Under the pieces are notes generated by a model, which worked only from the letters and a program-made list of their open reading frames with translations, had not been told where the DNA came from and did not search any database. 58,380 bases of DNA from an uncultured Spirochaetales bacterium (GTDB lineage: Bacteria > Spirochaetota > Spirochaetia > Sphaerochaetales > Sphaerochaetaceae). The position numbers were made by a program, and so were the translations under genes. Location: the NCBI GenBank assembly GCA_949293335.1, contig CASFDA010000021.1, forward strand, positions 1-58,380, read 5' to 3'. Below, one piece after another: positions 50,181-58,380 of this stretch; positions within the stretch are counted from its first letter, which is position 1; the number at the start of each line of letters is the position of its first letter.

Positions 50181-51194
50181 ATGAAAAAGTTTCTAGTGTT
50201 TCTTCTTGTGCTCGTCATGAGCCTGTCACTTTTTGCTGGAGGAGGCAGTGACGCAGCAACTTCCTCAGATAGCGGTGAAAAGGCAATCGGGGATTACAAG
50301 ATTGTCCTGATCCTTCCGGGACAGGTGAATGATCAGGGATGGAATGCATCTAACTATGCTGGCGTTGTGATGTGCAATGAAGAGCTTGGTACAAATATGG
50401 AGTTCGTCGAGAATGTTCAGCCTGCGGACTTTGAGTCTACATTCCGTGAATATGGTGAAAGAGGTTATGACATTGTCATGGCGGCAGGTTCCCAGTTCGA
50501 TGAAGCTGCGGCTCGTGTAGCAGCATCATATCCGAATACTAGGTACATGATCGTAAACGGCACCAATGCTTCCCTCGATAACCTATCCCCTCTTTTCCCG
50601 AAGGAGTATGAGGCTAGTTATATCGCAGGTATCATCGCTGGCAATATCACCGAGACAGGCAAGTTCGGCATGATCGGTGGTGAGGCCAATCAGGCAATGG
50701 TCAACCTTATGGCAGTTTATGGCAAGACAGCTGTCGAGATTGCAAAGGAACGCGGCTTTGCTGACGCATCCTACAATCTTGCATATGCAAACAGCTGGAG
50801 CAACATTGCGCTTGGAAAGCAGATGGGACAGGTCATGATTGACGATGGCGCTGATGTTCTCTTTGCATACGCAAATGAGCTCGGCCTCGGTACGATCAAT
50901 GCAGCGATCGAGAGTGGCAAATATTTTGTCGGATATTCTTCAGACCAGACAACAATTGATCCGAATGTCGTAGTTGCTTCTGTAGACTTCCAGTTTGCGA
51001 ATATGTACAAATGGGCAATCGAATCTTATATCAATGGCGAGCTTCCTGGTGGAGTTCTCTATGAGGTTGGAATCAATGAGAACATCTTTGTTCCGGTCTA
51101 CACAGATAATATCTCTCAGGAGATAATTGATGCGGTGGATGCGGCTATTGAAGAATACAAGGCTGGAGGAAAGGACCTCACAGCACTGTTCTGA
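50181..51194 (+). CDS. BMP-family nucleoside-type substrate-binding protein
   Basis: A 337-residue receptor of the basic membrane protein (BMP/PnrA/TmpC) family. The signal peptide ends near LFAGGG without a lipobox. The mature start YKIVLILPGQVNDQGWNASN is the classical ligand-binding start. BMP proteins bind purine or pyrimidine nucleosides, and those of spirochaetes are often antigens. Next come the ATPase and two permeases. Its own strong promoter and the following hairpin allow high expression. Confidence 0.93.
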   Translation: MKKFLVFLLVLVMSLSLFAGGGSDAATSSDSGEKAIGDYKIVLILPGQVNDQGWNASNYAGVVMCNEELGTNMEFVENVQPADFESTFREYGERGYDIVMAAGSQFDEAAARVAASYPNTRYMIVNGTNASLDNLSPLFPKEYEASYIAGIIAGNITETGKFGMIGGEANQAMVNLMAVYGKTAVEIAKERGFADASYNLAYANSWSNIALGKQMGQVMIDDGADVLFAYANELGLGTINAAIESGKYFVGYSSDQTTIDPNVVVASVDFQFANMYKWAIESYINGELPGGVLYEVGINENIFVPVYTDNISQEIIDAVDAAIEEYKAGGKDLTALF

Positions 51195-51213
51195 TTTCTA
51201 GTCTGAAAGGAAG

Positions 51214-51240
51214 AAGAGCTGCCGCCAAAAGGCAGCTCTT
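51214..51240 (+). terminator. Hairpin between the binding protein and the ATPase gene
   Basis: A perfect 10-bp stem AAGAGCTGCC/GGCAGCTCTT with loop GCCAAAA. It probably makes a leaky terminator or protects the receptor mRNA, giving more binding protein than ATPase. Confidence 0.65.
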
Positions 51241-51256
51241 TGTCTAAGAGGTGAAG

Positions 51257-52774
51257 ATGCAGGAAAACGCTGTTGAGCTCAGGCACGTTACCAAGTGCTT
51301 TTCCAAGGTTATAGCGAATGATGATATCTCTCTTTCGATAAAGAAAGGAGAGGTTGTCGCCCTTCTTGGAGAAAACGGTGCAGGGAAGAGCACGATAATG
51401 AAAATCCTCTACGGACTTTACTCTCTGGACAGCGGAGAGATACTGATTGACGGGAAGGAAGTCAGGATAAGGACTCCAAAAGATGCTATTGCACATGGAA
51501 TTGCCATGATACAGCAGCATTTTTCCCTTGTCTTTCCGCATACTGTCACAGAAAACATAGTTCTGGGGAATGTGCATGGCTGGCTGAATCTTGATGAGGC
51601 CAGGAAGAAAGTAAAAGCCTTGTCTGATCGATATGGCTTCCAGGTCCCTCCTGATGCGCGTGTCGGTGATCTTGCTGTCGGTGTGCAGCAGAAAGTGGAG
51701 ATCCTTAAGGCCCTTTATCTCGATGCTCGTATTCTTATCATGGATGAGCCTACTGCCGTGCTTACGCCGCAGGAAGCAGATAGTCTCGTGGAATTTATCA
51801 GGAACTTTGCTTCCAGAGGAAACTCTGTTGTATTCATAACGCACAAGATGAAGGAAGTCATGGAAGCTGCGGACAGGATTGTTGTAATGCGCAATGGCCG
51901 CATTACCGGAAATGTCCGAAAAAGCGAGACGAACGAAAAAGAGCTTGCCCGCCTTATGATGGGTGAAGAGCTTGAAGTGGTTCAAAGTGAAGGGAAACTT
52001 GATGTCTCTCTCCTTCCAGTCGCTCTTTCCGTGGAGCATCTCAGAAAGAAAAACAAGGAGGGTATACAAGTACTCGATGACATTTCATTTGAAGTGCACA
52101 AGGGAGAGATATTCGGCATTGCCGGCGTCAGCGGGAATGGACAGGATGAACTGTGCGAGGCCTTGTCTGGAAATATGAATCTGGATGAGGGAAAGATCAT
52201 CTTCCTTGGCAAAGACATCACAGATAGGACTGTGCGAGAGCATATAGATGATGGAATAGGGTATGTCCCTGTTGACCGTTACAAAGATGGAATGGTCATG
52301 GAGATGATGCTCAGCGAGAACATGATGATCAAGTCGAGTTATGGGAAACGATGGATCAGAAACCTTTTCATTGACTCGAAGAAGATAAACCAATACACAG
52401 ATTCTGTGATAAGCGAGTATCAGGTGAAGGCAACTGGTGCTTCCGATATCGCGCATAACCTCTCCGGTGGCAATCAGCAGAAAGTAGTGCTGGCCAGGGA
52501 AATCGATGCTGGAAAGCATATGATAATCTTCAATCAGCCGACGCGGGGACTTGATGTGGGTGCTGTAGAAAGGATCCACAGGGCAATCAAAGGTGAAAAG
52601 AAGAAAGGAAAGGCTCTCATCGTCGTCTCGACAGAGCTTTCTGAGATATTCGAACTTTCAGACAGGATACTTATCATGTATCGTGGGCGCAGCATGGGTA
52701 TCTTTGAGAGAGGGGAACTTACGACAGAGAGGATAGGCCTTCTGATGGCAGGGGTGAGCGATGGGCAAGTTTAA
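51257..52774 (+). CDS. Nucleoside ABC transporter ATPase with two ATP-binding domains (YufO-like)
   Basis: A 505-residue duplicated ATPase. The first domain has Walker A GENGAGKST with Walker B ILIMDEPTAVL. Its signature region reads VGDLAVGVQQKVEILK, so LSGGQ is degraded to LAVGVQQ. The second domain has GVSGNGQDE in place of Walker A, an intact LSGGNQQKVVLARE signature, and Walker B is IIFNQPTRGLD with no Glu. This asymmetry is normal for the RbsA/YufO group. ATG 51257 with AGAGGTGA is chosen over a GTG two codons earlier. It overlaps the permease by 14 bp. Confidence 0.95.
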   Translation: MQENAVELRHVTKCFSKVIANDDISLSIKKGEVVALLGENGAGKSTIMKILYGLYSLDSGEILIDGKEVRIRTPKDAIAHGIAMIQQHFSLVFPHTVTENIVLGNVHGWLNLDEARKKVKALSDRYGFQVPPDARVGDLAVGVQQKVEILKALYLDARILIMDEPTAVLTPQEADSLVEFIRNFASRGNSVVFITHKMKEVMEAADRIVVMRNGRITGNVRKSETNEKELARLMMGEELEVVQSEGKLDVSLLPVALSVEHLRKKNKEGIQVLDDISFEVHKGEIFGIAGVSGNGQDELCEALSGNMNLDEGKIIFLGKDITDRTVREHIDDGIGYVPVDRYKDGMVMEMMLSENMMIKSSYGKRWIRNLFIDSKKINQYTDSVISEYQVKATGASDIAHNLSGGNQQKVVLAREIDAGKHMIIFNQPTRGLDVGAVERIHRAIKGEKKKGKALIVVSTELSEIFELSDRILIMYRGRSMGIFERGELTTERIGLLMAGVSDGQV

Positions 52775-53861
52775 GAACTCTGAGTTTGTCAAGAAGGGTT
52801 ACCTCGATGCCCTTGTGTTCAATATCGGGGCAATAATTGTCGGACTTGTAATAAGCGCTTCGATGATCCTTTTCCTCAAGGAGAGCCCAATAAGGGTGTT
52901 CGGAACTGCTTTGGGCCGAATCTTTTCCGATAAGTACACTCTTGGAGAGGTATTTGTAAAGGCAACTCCATTGGTTTTCATGGCGCTTGCATTTGCATTT
53001 ACCTACAAGGCAAAGCTATTCAATATCGGAGCTCAGGGACAGTTCTACGCGGGATGTCTTGCCGCTGTCTCCGTTTCCCTTGCTCTCGGAGGAAAAGTAC
53101 CGACTTTCCTCCTGATTCTGATTGTAATGGTGCTCACTTTTGCCGCAGGTGGTGCTGTCGGTGCTCTCATCGGTTTTTTCAAGGCAAGGTTCAATGCAAA
53201 TGAGTTCCTCGTAAGCATGATGTCAACATATGTAGTCCAGGCTTTCATGGACTTCTTCCTGAGGACCGTTCTGAGAGAGACAAAGGCAGAATATATTCAG
53301 ACAGACCCGATAGTGAGGGAGGCGTTCCTTCCAGGTATCTTGCCTGGAACCAGGATACACCTCGGAACGCTGATTGCTCTGATAGCGGCAATTCTCATAT
53401 GGATTCTCCTCTACAAGACTGCTCTCGGATTCAGGATCAGGGCCGTAGGAAACAATCCTTCGTGTTCGGAACACTCTGGAATAAAAGCAAAGCGGATATT
53501 CATAATTGCTTTCATGATCAGCGGAGGTCTTGCTGGCATGGCAGGGCTTACAGAGATCAACGGGGTGCAGCATATGCTTTTGCAGAATTTCAATTCGTCC
53601 ATCGGTTCGTTCGGAATCGGAATTGCAATTCTTGCGAATGGCCATCCGATAGGAATCATATTCTCCTCAATCCTGTTTGGCTTCCTGAACGTCATCGGAA
53701 CTACGATGGGAAGGATTCCTGGACTTAATATTCCAGCAAGTATCATCGACCTTATTCAGGGAATCGTGATGACGTGTGTCATCATCTCCTATTTCCTGAG
53801 GGAAAACTACAGGAAGAAGAAGGAGAAGAAGAGCCTTATGCTCGGGGAGGCAGAAGCATGA
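52761..53861 (+). CDS. Nucleoside ABC transporter permease (YufP-like)
   Basis: A 366-residue inner-membrane permease of the branched-chain amino acid/ribose/nucleoside type. It has about nine to ten helices, with KAKLFNIGAQGQFYAGCLAA near residue 80 and the conserved GNNPSCSEHSGIKAKRIFI then SGGLAGMAGLTE. Overlap with the ATPase (14 bp) and with the second permease (4 bp) shows tight coupling. Confidence 0.94.
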   Translation: MGKFKNSEFVKKGYLDALVFNIGAIIVGLVISASMILFLKESPIRVFGTALGRIFSDKYTLGEVFVKATPLVFMALAFAFTYKAKLFNIGAQGQFYAGCLAAVSVSLALGGKVPTFLLILIVMVLTFAAGGAVGALIGFFKARFNANEFLVSMMSTYVVQAFMDFFLRTVLRETKAEYIQTDPIVREAFLPGILPGTRIHLGTLIALIAAILIWILLYKTALGFRIRAVGNNPSCSEHSGIKAKRIFIIAFMISGGLAGMAGLTEINGVQHMLLQNFNSSIGSFGIGIAILANGHPIGIIFSSILFGFLNVIGTTMGRIPGLNIPASIIDLIQGIVMTCVIISYFLRENYRKKKEKKSLMLGEAEA

Positions 53862-54772
53862 TAAACATTCTTACCAGAGCAATATTGATGAGTACTCCAC
53901 TCATGATGGGATCGATAGCTGAGGTATACGCAGAACGGACAGGAATGATGGTCACTGCAATCGAAGGTATATTCCTCATGGGCGCATGGGGTGGCTTCAT
54001 AGGAACATTCATATCCAAGAGCCTCTTCGTCGGTGCATTGACGGCAATACTTCTCGGTACGCTTATGGCCGCATTGTATGCATTCATCACAGTTTACCTG
54101 AGACAACAGCAGATTGTTGTAGGAACTGCGATGAACATCCTCGCAGCTGGACTTTGCGCATACTTCCAGCGCGTCCTTTTCGGCATACCGACAACACCGC
54201 TTCAGATAGATGTGTTGGAAAGTATTCCGATTCCTGTTCTTTCTTCCATTCCTGTAATTGGTCCAATATTCTTCAATCAGAATATCCTCACATACATTGC
54301 CTATCTGATAATTCCGCTTTCATATATTGTCCTGTTCAAGACATCTCTCGGACTTGCGCTGAGATCGGTAGGCGAGAATCCGGAAGCTGCAGATGCATCG
54401 GGAATCAATGTGAACAGGATGAGGTTCTTCACAGTCGTAATCGCAGGTGCATTCGGAGGTCTTGCCGGATCTTTCTATACGATCGGATACCTTGGCATGT
54501 TCACGACCGGTATTATCGGAGGTCGAGGGTGGATCGCATTCGCAATTTGCTTCCTTGGAAACTGGAATCCCAGAGGAGCTGTGTTCGGCACGCTTGTTTT
54601 CGGCCTTGCTGAAGCAATCTCAATCTATCTTCAGTCTACAGGAGGCATGGCCATTATTCCGAACGAGTTTGTCATAGCACTTCCGTACATACTCACGATA
54701 GTACTGACGATCGCAAAGCGAAGCTTCAATGTTCCGTCAAAACTTGGCGTTCCATATATAAAGGAAAGCTGA
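53858..54772 (+). CDS. Nucleoside ABC transporter permease (YufQ-like)
   Basis: A 304-residue permease, the shorter of the pair. ATG 53858 gives the usual start (INILTRAILMSTPLMMGSIAEVYAERTG), and the C-terminal half shows the conserved GENPEAADASGINVNRMRF then GAFGGLAGSFYTIGY and GRGWIAFAICFLGNWNP. It closes the BMP operon, which a hairpin follows. Confidence 0.94.
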   Translation: MINILTRAILMSTPLMMGSIAEVYAERTGMMVTAIEGIFLMGAWGGFIGTFISKSLFVGALTAILLGTLMAALYAFITVYLRQQQIVVGTAMNILAAGLCAYFQRVLFGIPTTPLQIDVLESIPIPVLSSIPVIGPIFFNQNILTYIAYLIIPLSYIVLFKTSLGLALRSVGENPEAADASGINVNRMRFFTVVIAGAFGGLAGSFYTIGYLGMFTTGIIGGRGWIAFAICFLGNWNPRGAVFGTLVFGLAEAISIYLQSTGGMAIIPNEFVIALPYILTIVLTIAKRSFNVPSKLGVPYIKES

Positions 54773-54777
54773 TTTAC

Positions 54778-54807
54778 ATAAGGTTGTCCTTCTCGGGGCA
54801 ACCTTAT
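54778..54807. terminator. Bidirectional terminator after the BMP operon
   Basis: ATAAGGTTG and CAACCTTAT, a perfect 9-bp stem with three further partial pairs and a small loop. It lies between the convergent permease and TetR-type genes and ends at the latter's stop. Confidence 0.65.
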
Positions 54808-55359
54808 TCATTTGCAGTGGATGAACTTCCCGTTCATAAGAAGAAAAAATTGTGCAACCTCTTCAGGGCTTTCATTCCTGTCTCCTCTGAGCCACCATTC
54901 GATAGTTGCGATGAAACTTGATGCCAGCTGGTGTATGACATAATCCTCATTGATCTTCTCATTTCCTATGTCGACCATGTCCTTCATGATCGATTCAAAG
55001 CGTATGATGAAATACCGATAGAATATTTCTCCGCTTTCATCTTTGAGAAGCTCACGCGGAAAATTCTCCCTTACATGGTAAAGAATGTGCGTGATATAGG
55101 AAGATACATTCTGGTTATTGCGAAAATCATGCGTATTCTCTTTTGTCAGCGTATGAGAGAATACATGGGAGAAGATCTCTTCTGAAAGAGCAAATAGCAG
55201 ATCATCTTTTGTGGGGAAGTGCGCATAAAATGTACTTCTCCCTACATCAGCCTCGTCTATGATCTCCTTTACGGTAATGTGGGCATAACTTTTCTGTCCC
55301 AAGAGTTTCCTGAATGCTCCGAGGATTGCTTTCCTGCTTTTCTTCTGTCGTCTGTCCAT
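54808..55359 (-). CDS. TetR-family transcriptional regulator
   Basis: A 183-residue repressor. The helix-turn-helix is near residues 25-46 (ITVKEIIDEADVGRSTFYAHF), followed by FPTKDDLLFAL. The C-terminal TetR_C-type ligand domain resembles the DhaS-like group. It lies 30 nt after the broken YczE-type gene on the same strand, so it may regulate it. Confidence 0.93.
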   Translation of the reverse strand: MDRRQKKSRKAILGAFRKLLGQKSYAHITVKEIIDEADVGRSTFYAHFPTKDDLLFALSEEIFSHVFSHTLTKENTHDFRNNQNVSSYITHILYHVRENFPRELLKDESGEIFYRYFIIRFESIMKDMVDIGNEKINEDYVIHQLASSFIATIEWWLRGDRNESPEEVAQFFLLMNGKFIHCK

Positions 55360-55389
55360 CTTATTAAGATATTCACATATGCATGTAGA

Positions 55390-56114
55390 TCATGAAAGGA
55401 GAAGAGACAGCCTTTTCCCGAAAAAACGATTGAAAATGTAGATTACTCTTCCAACTCCCAGAAAAGCCAGCAACGTTCCTATCCCTATCCCGACAATGCC
55501 TTTTTGGAAGATAAGGCCAAGGAGTGCCGCGAGAAGGACTTCGATCCATCGAATATGTTCTTGATCAGACCAATATCCTTTCCCGATATGTCTGAAATTG
55601 CCTGTACTATCCCATCTCCGGGATTTGGCACTATACGCATATCCAGTGACAATGCCGCTCCAATTCCTGTTGCTGCTATCGCAATCAGGAGGGCAGTCAT
55701 CTGCCATAAAGGTGTGGACAGGAATCCTTCCTCAAGAACTCTCATATTTGGAATGAAAAGCTCGAAGATGTTCATTATCCTTGTAAAAAGGAGTGCAAGC
55801 GGAAGTTGCAGAATGTCTTTCAAGACCATTGCAGTAAGAGCGAGATTCTTTTCATTATTCCGCTGGATGATGTGTATCACTATCTCAGAAAGTACGAATA
55901 TCGAGTAGAGGATGAAAGTTGTATCACCAATCCTGAATGAGAAAATTATTGCAAACACATTGGAAACCGATATGATAGGAGAGGTTCCCAGGCCAGTTCG
56001 CACATTGAGTGTTATCCCGAATGCAAGAATCATGAGGCCTATGACATACAATACAATTCTTAGGATTTTCTTTTTCACGCTGACTTGTATAATACAATTT
56101 TTGTTTTCAATCAA
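55390..56114 (-). pseudogene. YczE/YitT-like membrane protein, frameshifted
   Basis: The first part (from ATG 56114) reads RIVLYVIGLMILAFGITLNVRTGLGTSP, the standard YczE start, with four or five helices and the loop DMRIVPNPGDGIVQAISD. After GLIKNIFDG the frame goes to a chance stop at 55485, while the adjacent frame continues with IEVLLAALLGLIFQKG and the final GIGIGTLLAFLGVGRVIYIFNRFFGK to 55390. One base missing near 55549 explains both. A typical protein would be about 240 residues. Decay or a sequencing error are both possible. Confidence 0.75.
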
Positions 56115-56353
56115 ATAAAAGCGATTTCCCTGTCCTTTTGTCCGGATATTGATTTGCAGACTCGCGTTAGATTCCGGTACTGTTAAAGCCTGGCATGATT
56201 ATAACTATTGGTTCTTACTGTCGGGTTGACTGAGTTTCTTTTTCCATGAGGCTGTACGTCAGGACATGATTTTGTAACTTCTTCAAATTTTTCTTTCTGC
56301 GATAAAAGAAAATTTTTATTTCATCCCAATAAAAATGAATGTATCATCCTCTT
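56115..56353. other. AT-rich intergenic region
   Basis: 239 nt upstream of the YczE-type gene on one side and the LysR remnant on the other; it should hold the YczE promoter. Nothing else is recognised. AAAGAAAATTTTTATTTC near 56303 is simply AT-rich. Confidence 0.4.
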
Positions 56354-56680
56354 ATGGAATTTCCTCGTCTCGAAACATTTTTGCGTGTTGCTGAATCAGG
56401 AAGCTTCAATAAGGCAGCAGAGAACGGCAACATCACATCTACAGCTGTCATCAAGCAGATGAATCTTCTGGAGGATGAGTAGGGGCCAGACTCTTTGACC
56501 GGAGTCACAGAGGCTTGAAACTCACAAGGGCAGGTGAGTCTTTCTGCAAAGACGTGAAATATCTTCTGAAGTATGCGCATGAAGCAGAACTGCGGGCTCG
56601 CAAGGCGATGTGGGAAGATGGCAATCTCATCAGGATCGGGGCTTCTCCTATGACTCCTTCCGCGGCATTTTCAGAACTTT
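56354..56680 (+). pseudogene. LysR-family regulator, N-terminal remnant
   Basis: From ATG 56354 the frame reads MEFPRLETFLRVAESGSFNKAA, the LysR DNA-binding domain, up to LEDE-stop at 56482. A missing base after GAG shifts the frame; the continuation (GARLFDRSHRGLKLTRAGESFC and IRIGASPMTPSAAF) runs to about 56680, where a truncated TnpB frame takes over. The effector-binding domain is lost. Two separate lesions make it a clear pseudogene. Confidence 0.8.
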
Positions 56681-57330
56681 GCCGAAGATACTGAAGCAGC
56701 ATGAGAAAAGGCTGAAACATCTCCAGCGGATGCTGGCAAGGAAGAAGAAGGGTTCGGAGAACTGGAAGAAGCTCAAACATGAGATAGCAGTGCTCCATGA
56801 GAAGATGACCGACACCAGGAAAGATGCGATAGACAAGATGACGAAGAGGATCATCTGCGACAGCCAAGCAGACGTGATAGTCATCGAGGATCTGAACGTA
56901 TCCGGGATGGTGAGGAACCATAAACTCTCGAAGCATATACAGGATGCGTCATTCTCTGAGATCAGGAGGCAGCTTGAGTACAAGAGTCTCTGGCATGGGA
57001 AGACGCTGATCATAGCAGACAGGTTCTTTGCTTCATCAAGGACATGTCATAACTGCGGCTGGCGCAATGGAGGGCTCACGCTTGGTGACAGACAGTGGGA
57101 ATGCCCCGTGTGCCATACTAAACATGATCGGGACAGGAATGCGGCCCTGAATCTGGAATCCTTTGGCCTGAAGGCCCTAGCCGGGGACGCTGGCGAAGTC
57201 AGGCCTCCGGAGATGCTCTCTGTGGACGACCGTACGGCAACGCACCTAAGAAGCATGGCATCAGTGAACGAGGAAAAAGAACATGGATACTCCATGGAAG
57301 CCCCTAAGCTTGCTTAGGTGGTATTGTCAC
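56680..57330 (+). mobile_element. tnpB: TnpB element, 5'-truncated second copy
   Basis: This TnpB lacks its N-terminal half. It starts at about PKILKQHEKRLKHLQ inside the former LysR gene and ends at TAG 57315-57317. RuvC-II glutamate (VIVIEDLNVSGM), the zinc finger (CHNCGW and CPVCHTKHDRD) and the C-terminal RuvC aspartate are present, but RuvC-I is absent, so it cannot cut DNA. The right end (57318-57330) matches that of the copy at the window start. The last 270 coding bases differ from that copy at only a handful of positions, so they are recent relatives. Confidence 0.85.
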
Positions 57331-57822
57331 GTCGGTATTTTCCAGGATGGAAGGAAAAGCATAACCGAGGAGATAGTAGGAGAGGCCCTCGCACCGTACA
57401 AGGATGCGAAAATCGCCACAAAGTGCGGAATAAAGATCAATGAGGATGGGTCTCTCACTCCTGATGGAAGGCCTGAAAACATAATAGCATCAGCAGAAAA
57501 GTCCCTGAAAAGGCTGAAGAGAGATCATATGGACCTGTATTATCTTCACAGGATGGATCCTGAAGTTCCTCCAGAGGAAGTGGCCTTTGCTTTCCAGAAA
57601 CTCAAGAAGGAGGGAAAGATCATTTCATATGGACTGTCTGAGTGTACTTCCGAGTATCTCGAACGGGCGAATAGTGTGGAGCACGTTGCAACGATACAGA
57701 ACAGATATTCCATGAAGGCACGTTCATGTGAGAGCCTTTTTCCTTTATCCCGAAATTGGCAAGAAGACTCCATCCTCAGCAGGGTGGAGATGAATTGCCA
57801 GATGTGCATGATGTATTGTTGA
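57331..57822 (+). pseudogene. Aldo/keto reductase remnant
   Basis: Immediately after the TnpB right end the sequence continues as the middle of an aldo/keto reductase: ITEEIVGEALAPYKDAKIATKCGI, GRPENIIASAEKSLKRLKRD, MDLYYLHRMDPEVP and the nicotinamide-side GKIISYGLSECTSEYLERA. The N-terminal strand with the catalytic Tyr and the last part after ESLFP are missing or scrambled. The apparent start at 57283 lies inside tnpB and is not real. It resembles the AKR group that includes YajO and Tas-like proteins. Confidence 0.75.
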
Positions 57823-57849
57823 TATCAATCTTATATGATACAATAAATT

Positions 57850-58380
57850 ATGAATGAATCTGAGCGCATCGTGAAGAACAATATGATAAAGGAGAAGGGA
57901 AAGGAAACCCGCATCCGCCATGCCTCGATGCGCCCGCTCTGCGTTGAGCTGAAGCTCGACAAGAAATGCCTTAACAAGGCAGAACAGGAAAAGCTCTGGC
58001 ATTACTTCACGGAGTGCAGATGGCTCTGCAATTACCTCATCTCTCTGGATGCCGATTCCTTCAGGACATTCAATACAATGACAAGGGAGATCACATCCCT
58101 TGATAAGGACGGCAATGCTGTCGAACGCCAGCTTGCCATGCCTGCCAAATTCATCCAGTCGGTGTATTCGTCTCTCAAGTGTGATATGGCATCCCTTGCA
58201 GAAAAGCGCAAGAAGACAGGAAAGAAGAACGGGAAGCTTAAGTTCAGGAGCGGATACAACGCAATAGATCTTAATCAGTATGGGAACACCCACTGGATCT
58301 GCTACAGGGATGAGGGCAACAGGAATGGGAAGTACAGGAATACAGTCCACATAGCAGGTATCAAAAGACCCATAAGGGTG
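57850..58380 (+). CDS. tnpB: TnpB-like transposon protein, N-terminal part, runs off the window
   Basis: From ATG 57850 there is an open frame of 177 codons to the window's last base. It shows MRPLCVELKLDKK, AEQEKLWHYFTECRWLCNYLI and MPAKFIQSVYSSLKCDMASL, followed by KLKFRSGYNAIDLNQYG, the layout of the TnpB/OrfB N-terminal (WED- and REC-like) region. It lies 28 nt after the aldo/keto reductase remnant. The C-terminal half cannot be judged. It could represent a third copy, complete or not. Confidence 0.7.
   Translation, partial: MNESERIVKNNMIKEKGKETRIRHASMRPLCVELKLDKKCLNKAEQEKLWHYFTECRWLCNYLISLDADSFRTFNTMTREITSLDKDGNAVERQLAMPAKFIQSVYSSLKCDMASLAEKRKKTGKKNGKLKFRSGYNAIDLNQYGNTHWICYRDEGNRNGKYRNTVHIAGIKRPIRV

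Noticed and set aside
57283-57822. Complete aldo/keto reductase gene starting inside tnpB
   Set aside because: The first residues come from the TnpB end, and the catalytic N-terminal part is missing; it is a remnant.

Overview
The window looks like a stretch of chromosome from a host-associated or anaerobic Gram-negative-type bacterium, most likely a spirochaete of the Sphaerochaeta/Treponema kind. This is an inference. It rests on a class I (archaeal-type) lysyl-tRNA synthetase, several exported proteins that look like spirochaetal outer-membrane or lipoproteins, tRNA genes without an encoded CCA, and an anaerobe's gene set: [FeFe]-hydrogenase maturation, nickel-pincer cofactor synthesis, selenium handling, CstA and TTT/BMP-type uptake. 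No rRNA or phylogenetic marker long enough for a firm assignment is present.

Layout. 1-1370 is a mobile-element junction: a TnpB (IS605-type) tail inserted in a DUF3427/helicase gene remnant, itself cut by an IS200-type element whose transposase is frameshifted. 1.4-5.6 kb holds a CoA-disulfide-reductase/rhodanese fusion, an ABC exporter and a GNAT enzyme, followed by a tRNA with anticodon CAT. 6-11.6 kb has envelope proteins, lysyl-tRNA synthetase, a divergent PfkB-like protein and Era. 11.8-21.2 kb is a LacI-regulated catabolic cluster: KduD-like dehydrogenase, tripartite tricarboxylate transporter (TctC-B-A), HIT protein, TIM-barrel isomerase, 2-hydroxyacid dehydrogenase, DHDPS-type aldolase and RraA-type aldolase. 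It looks like a complete uptake and breakdown route for a sugar acid or other organic acid whose identity I cannot name. 21.3-22.6 kb is decayed DNA with a broken MazE/VapC-type toxin-antitoxin pair.

22.7-28.9 kb (minus strand) is one operon: metal-type ABC transporter, FmdE-like protein and larE-larB-larC, which together suggest nickel uptake coupled to nickel-pincer cofactor synthesis. No larA is in the window. A 16-bp direct repeat lies in its leader. 29-40.7 kb is mixed: DUF3842 protein, flavin reductase, UlaG-like hydrolase, CstA, MATE pump, aspartate kinase, PNPOx-like protein, a TlyC/CorC-type CBS protein with a leader hairpin that would hide its ribosome binding site, tRNA-Gly(CCC), a lipoprotein, an outer-membrane protein and a DEDDh exonuclease.

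40.7-44.7 kb (minus strand) is the hydrogenase maturation operon TM1266-hydE-hydG-hydF without structural genes. 45-48.7 kb is a selenium module (yedE, tusA-like, DUF3343, selD and a divergent cysteine desulfurase) without selA/selB. 48.7-54.8 kb has a phosphoesterase, uracil-DNA glycosylase and a BMP-type nucleoside ABC transporter with a near-consensus promoter. 54.8-58.4 kb is again decaying: a TetR regulator, a frameshifted YczE-type membrane gene, a LysR remnant joined to a truncated TnpB and an aldo/keto reductase remnant, and the start of a further TnpB gene running off the window.

Single-nucleotide frameshifts cluster in accessory genes (toxin, antitoxin, YczE, LysR), while housekeeping genes are intact. 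This fits gene decay around insertion sequences better than random sequencing error.
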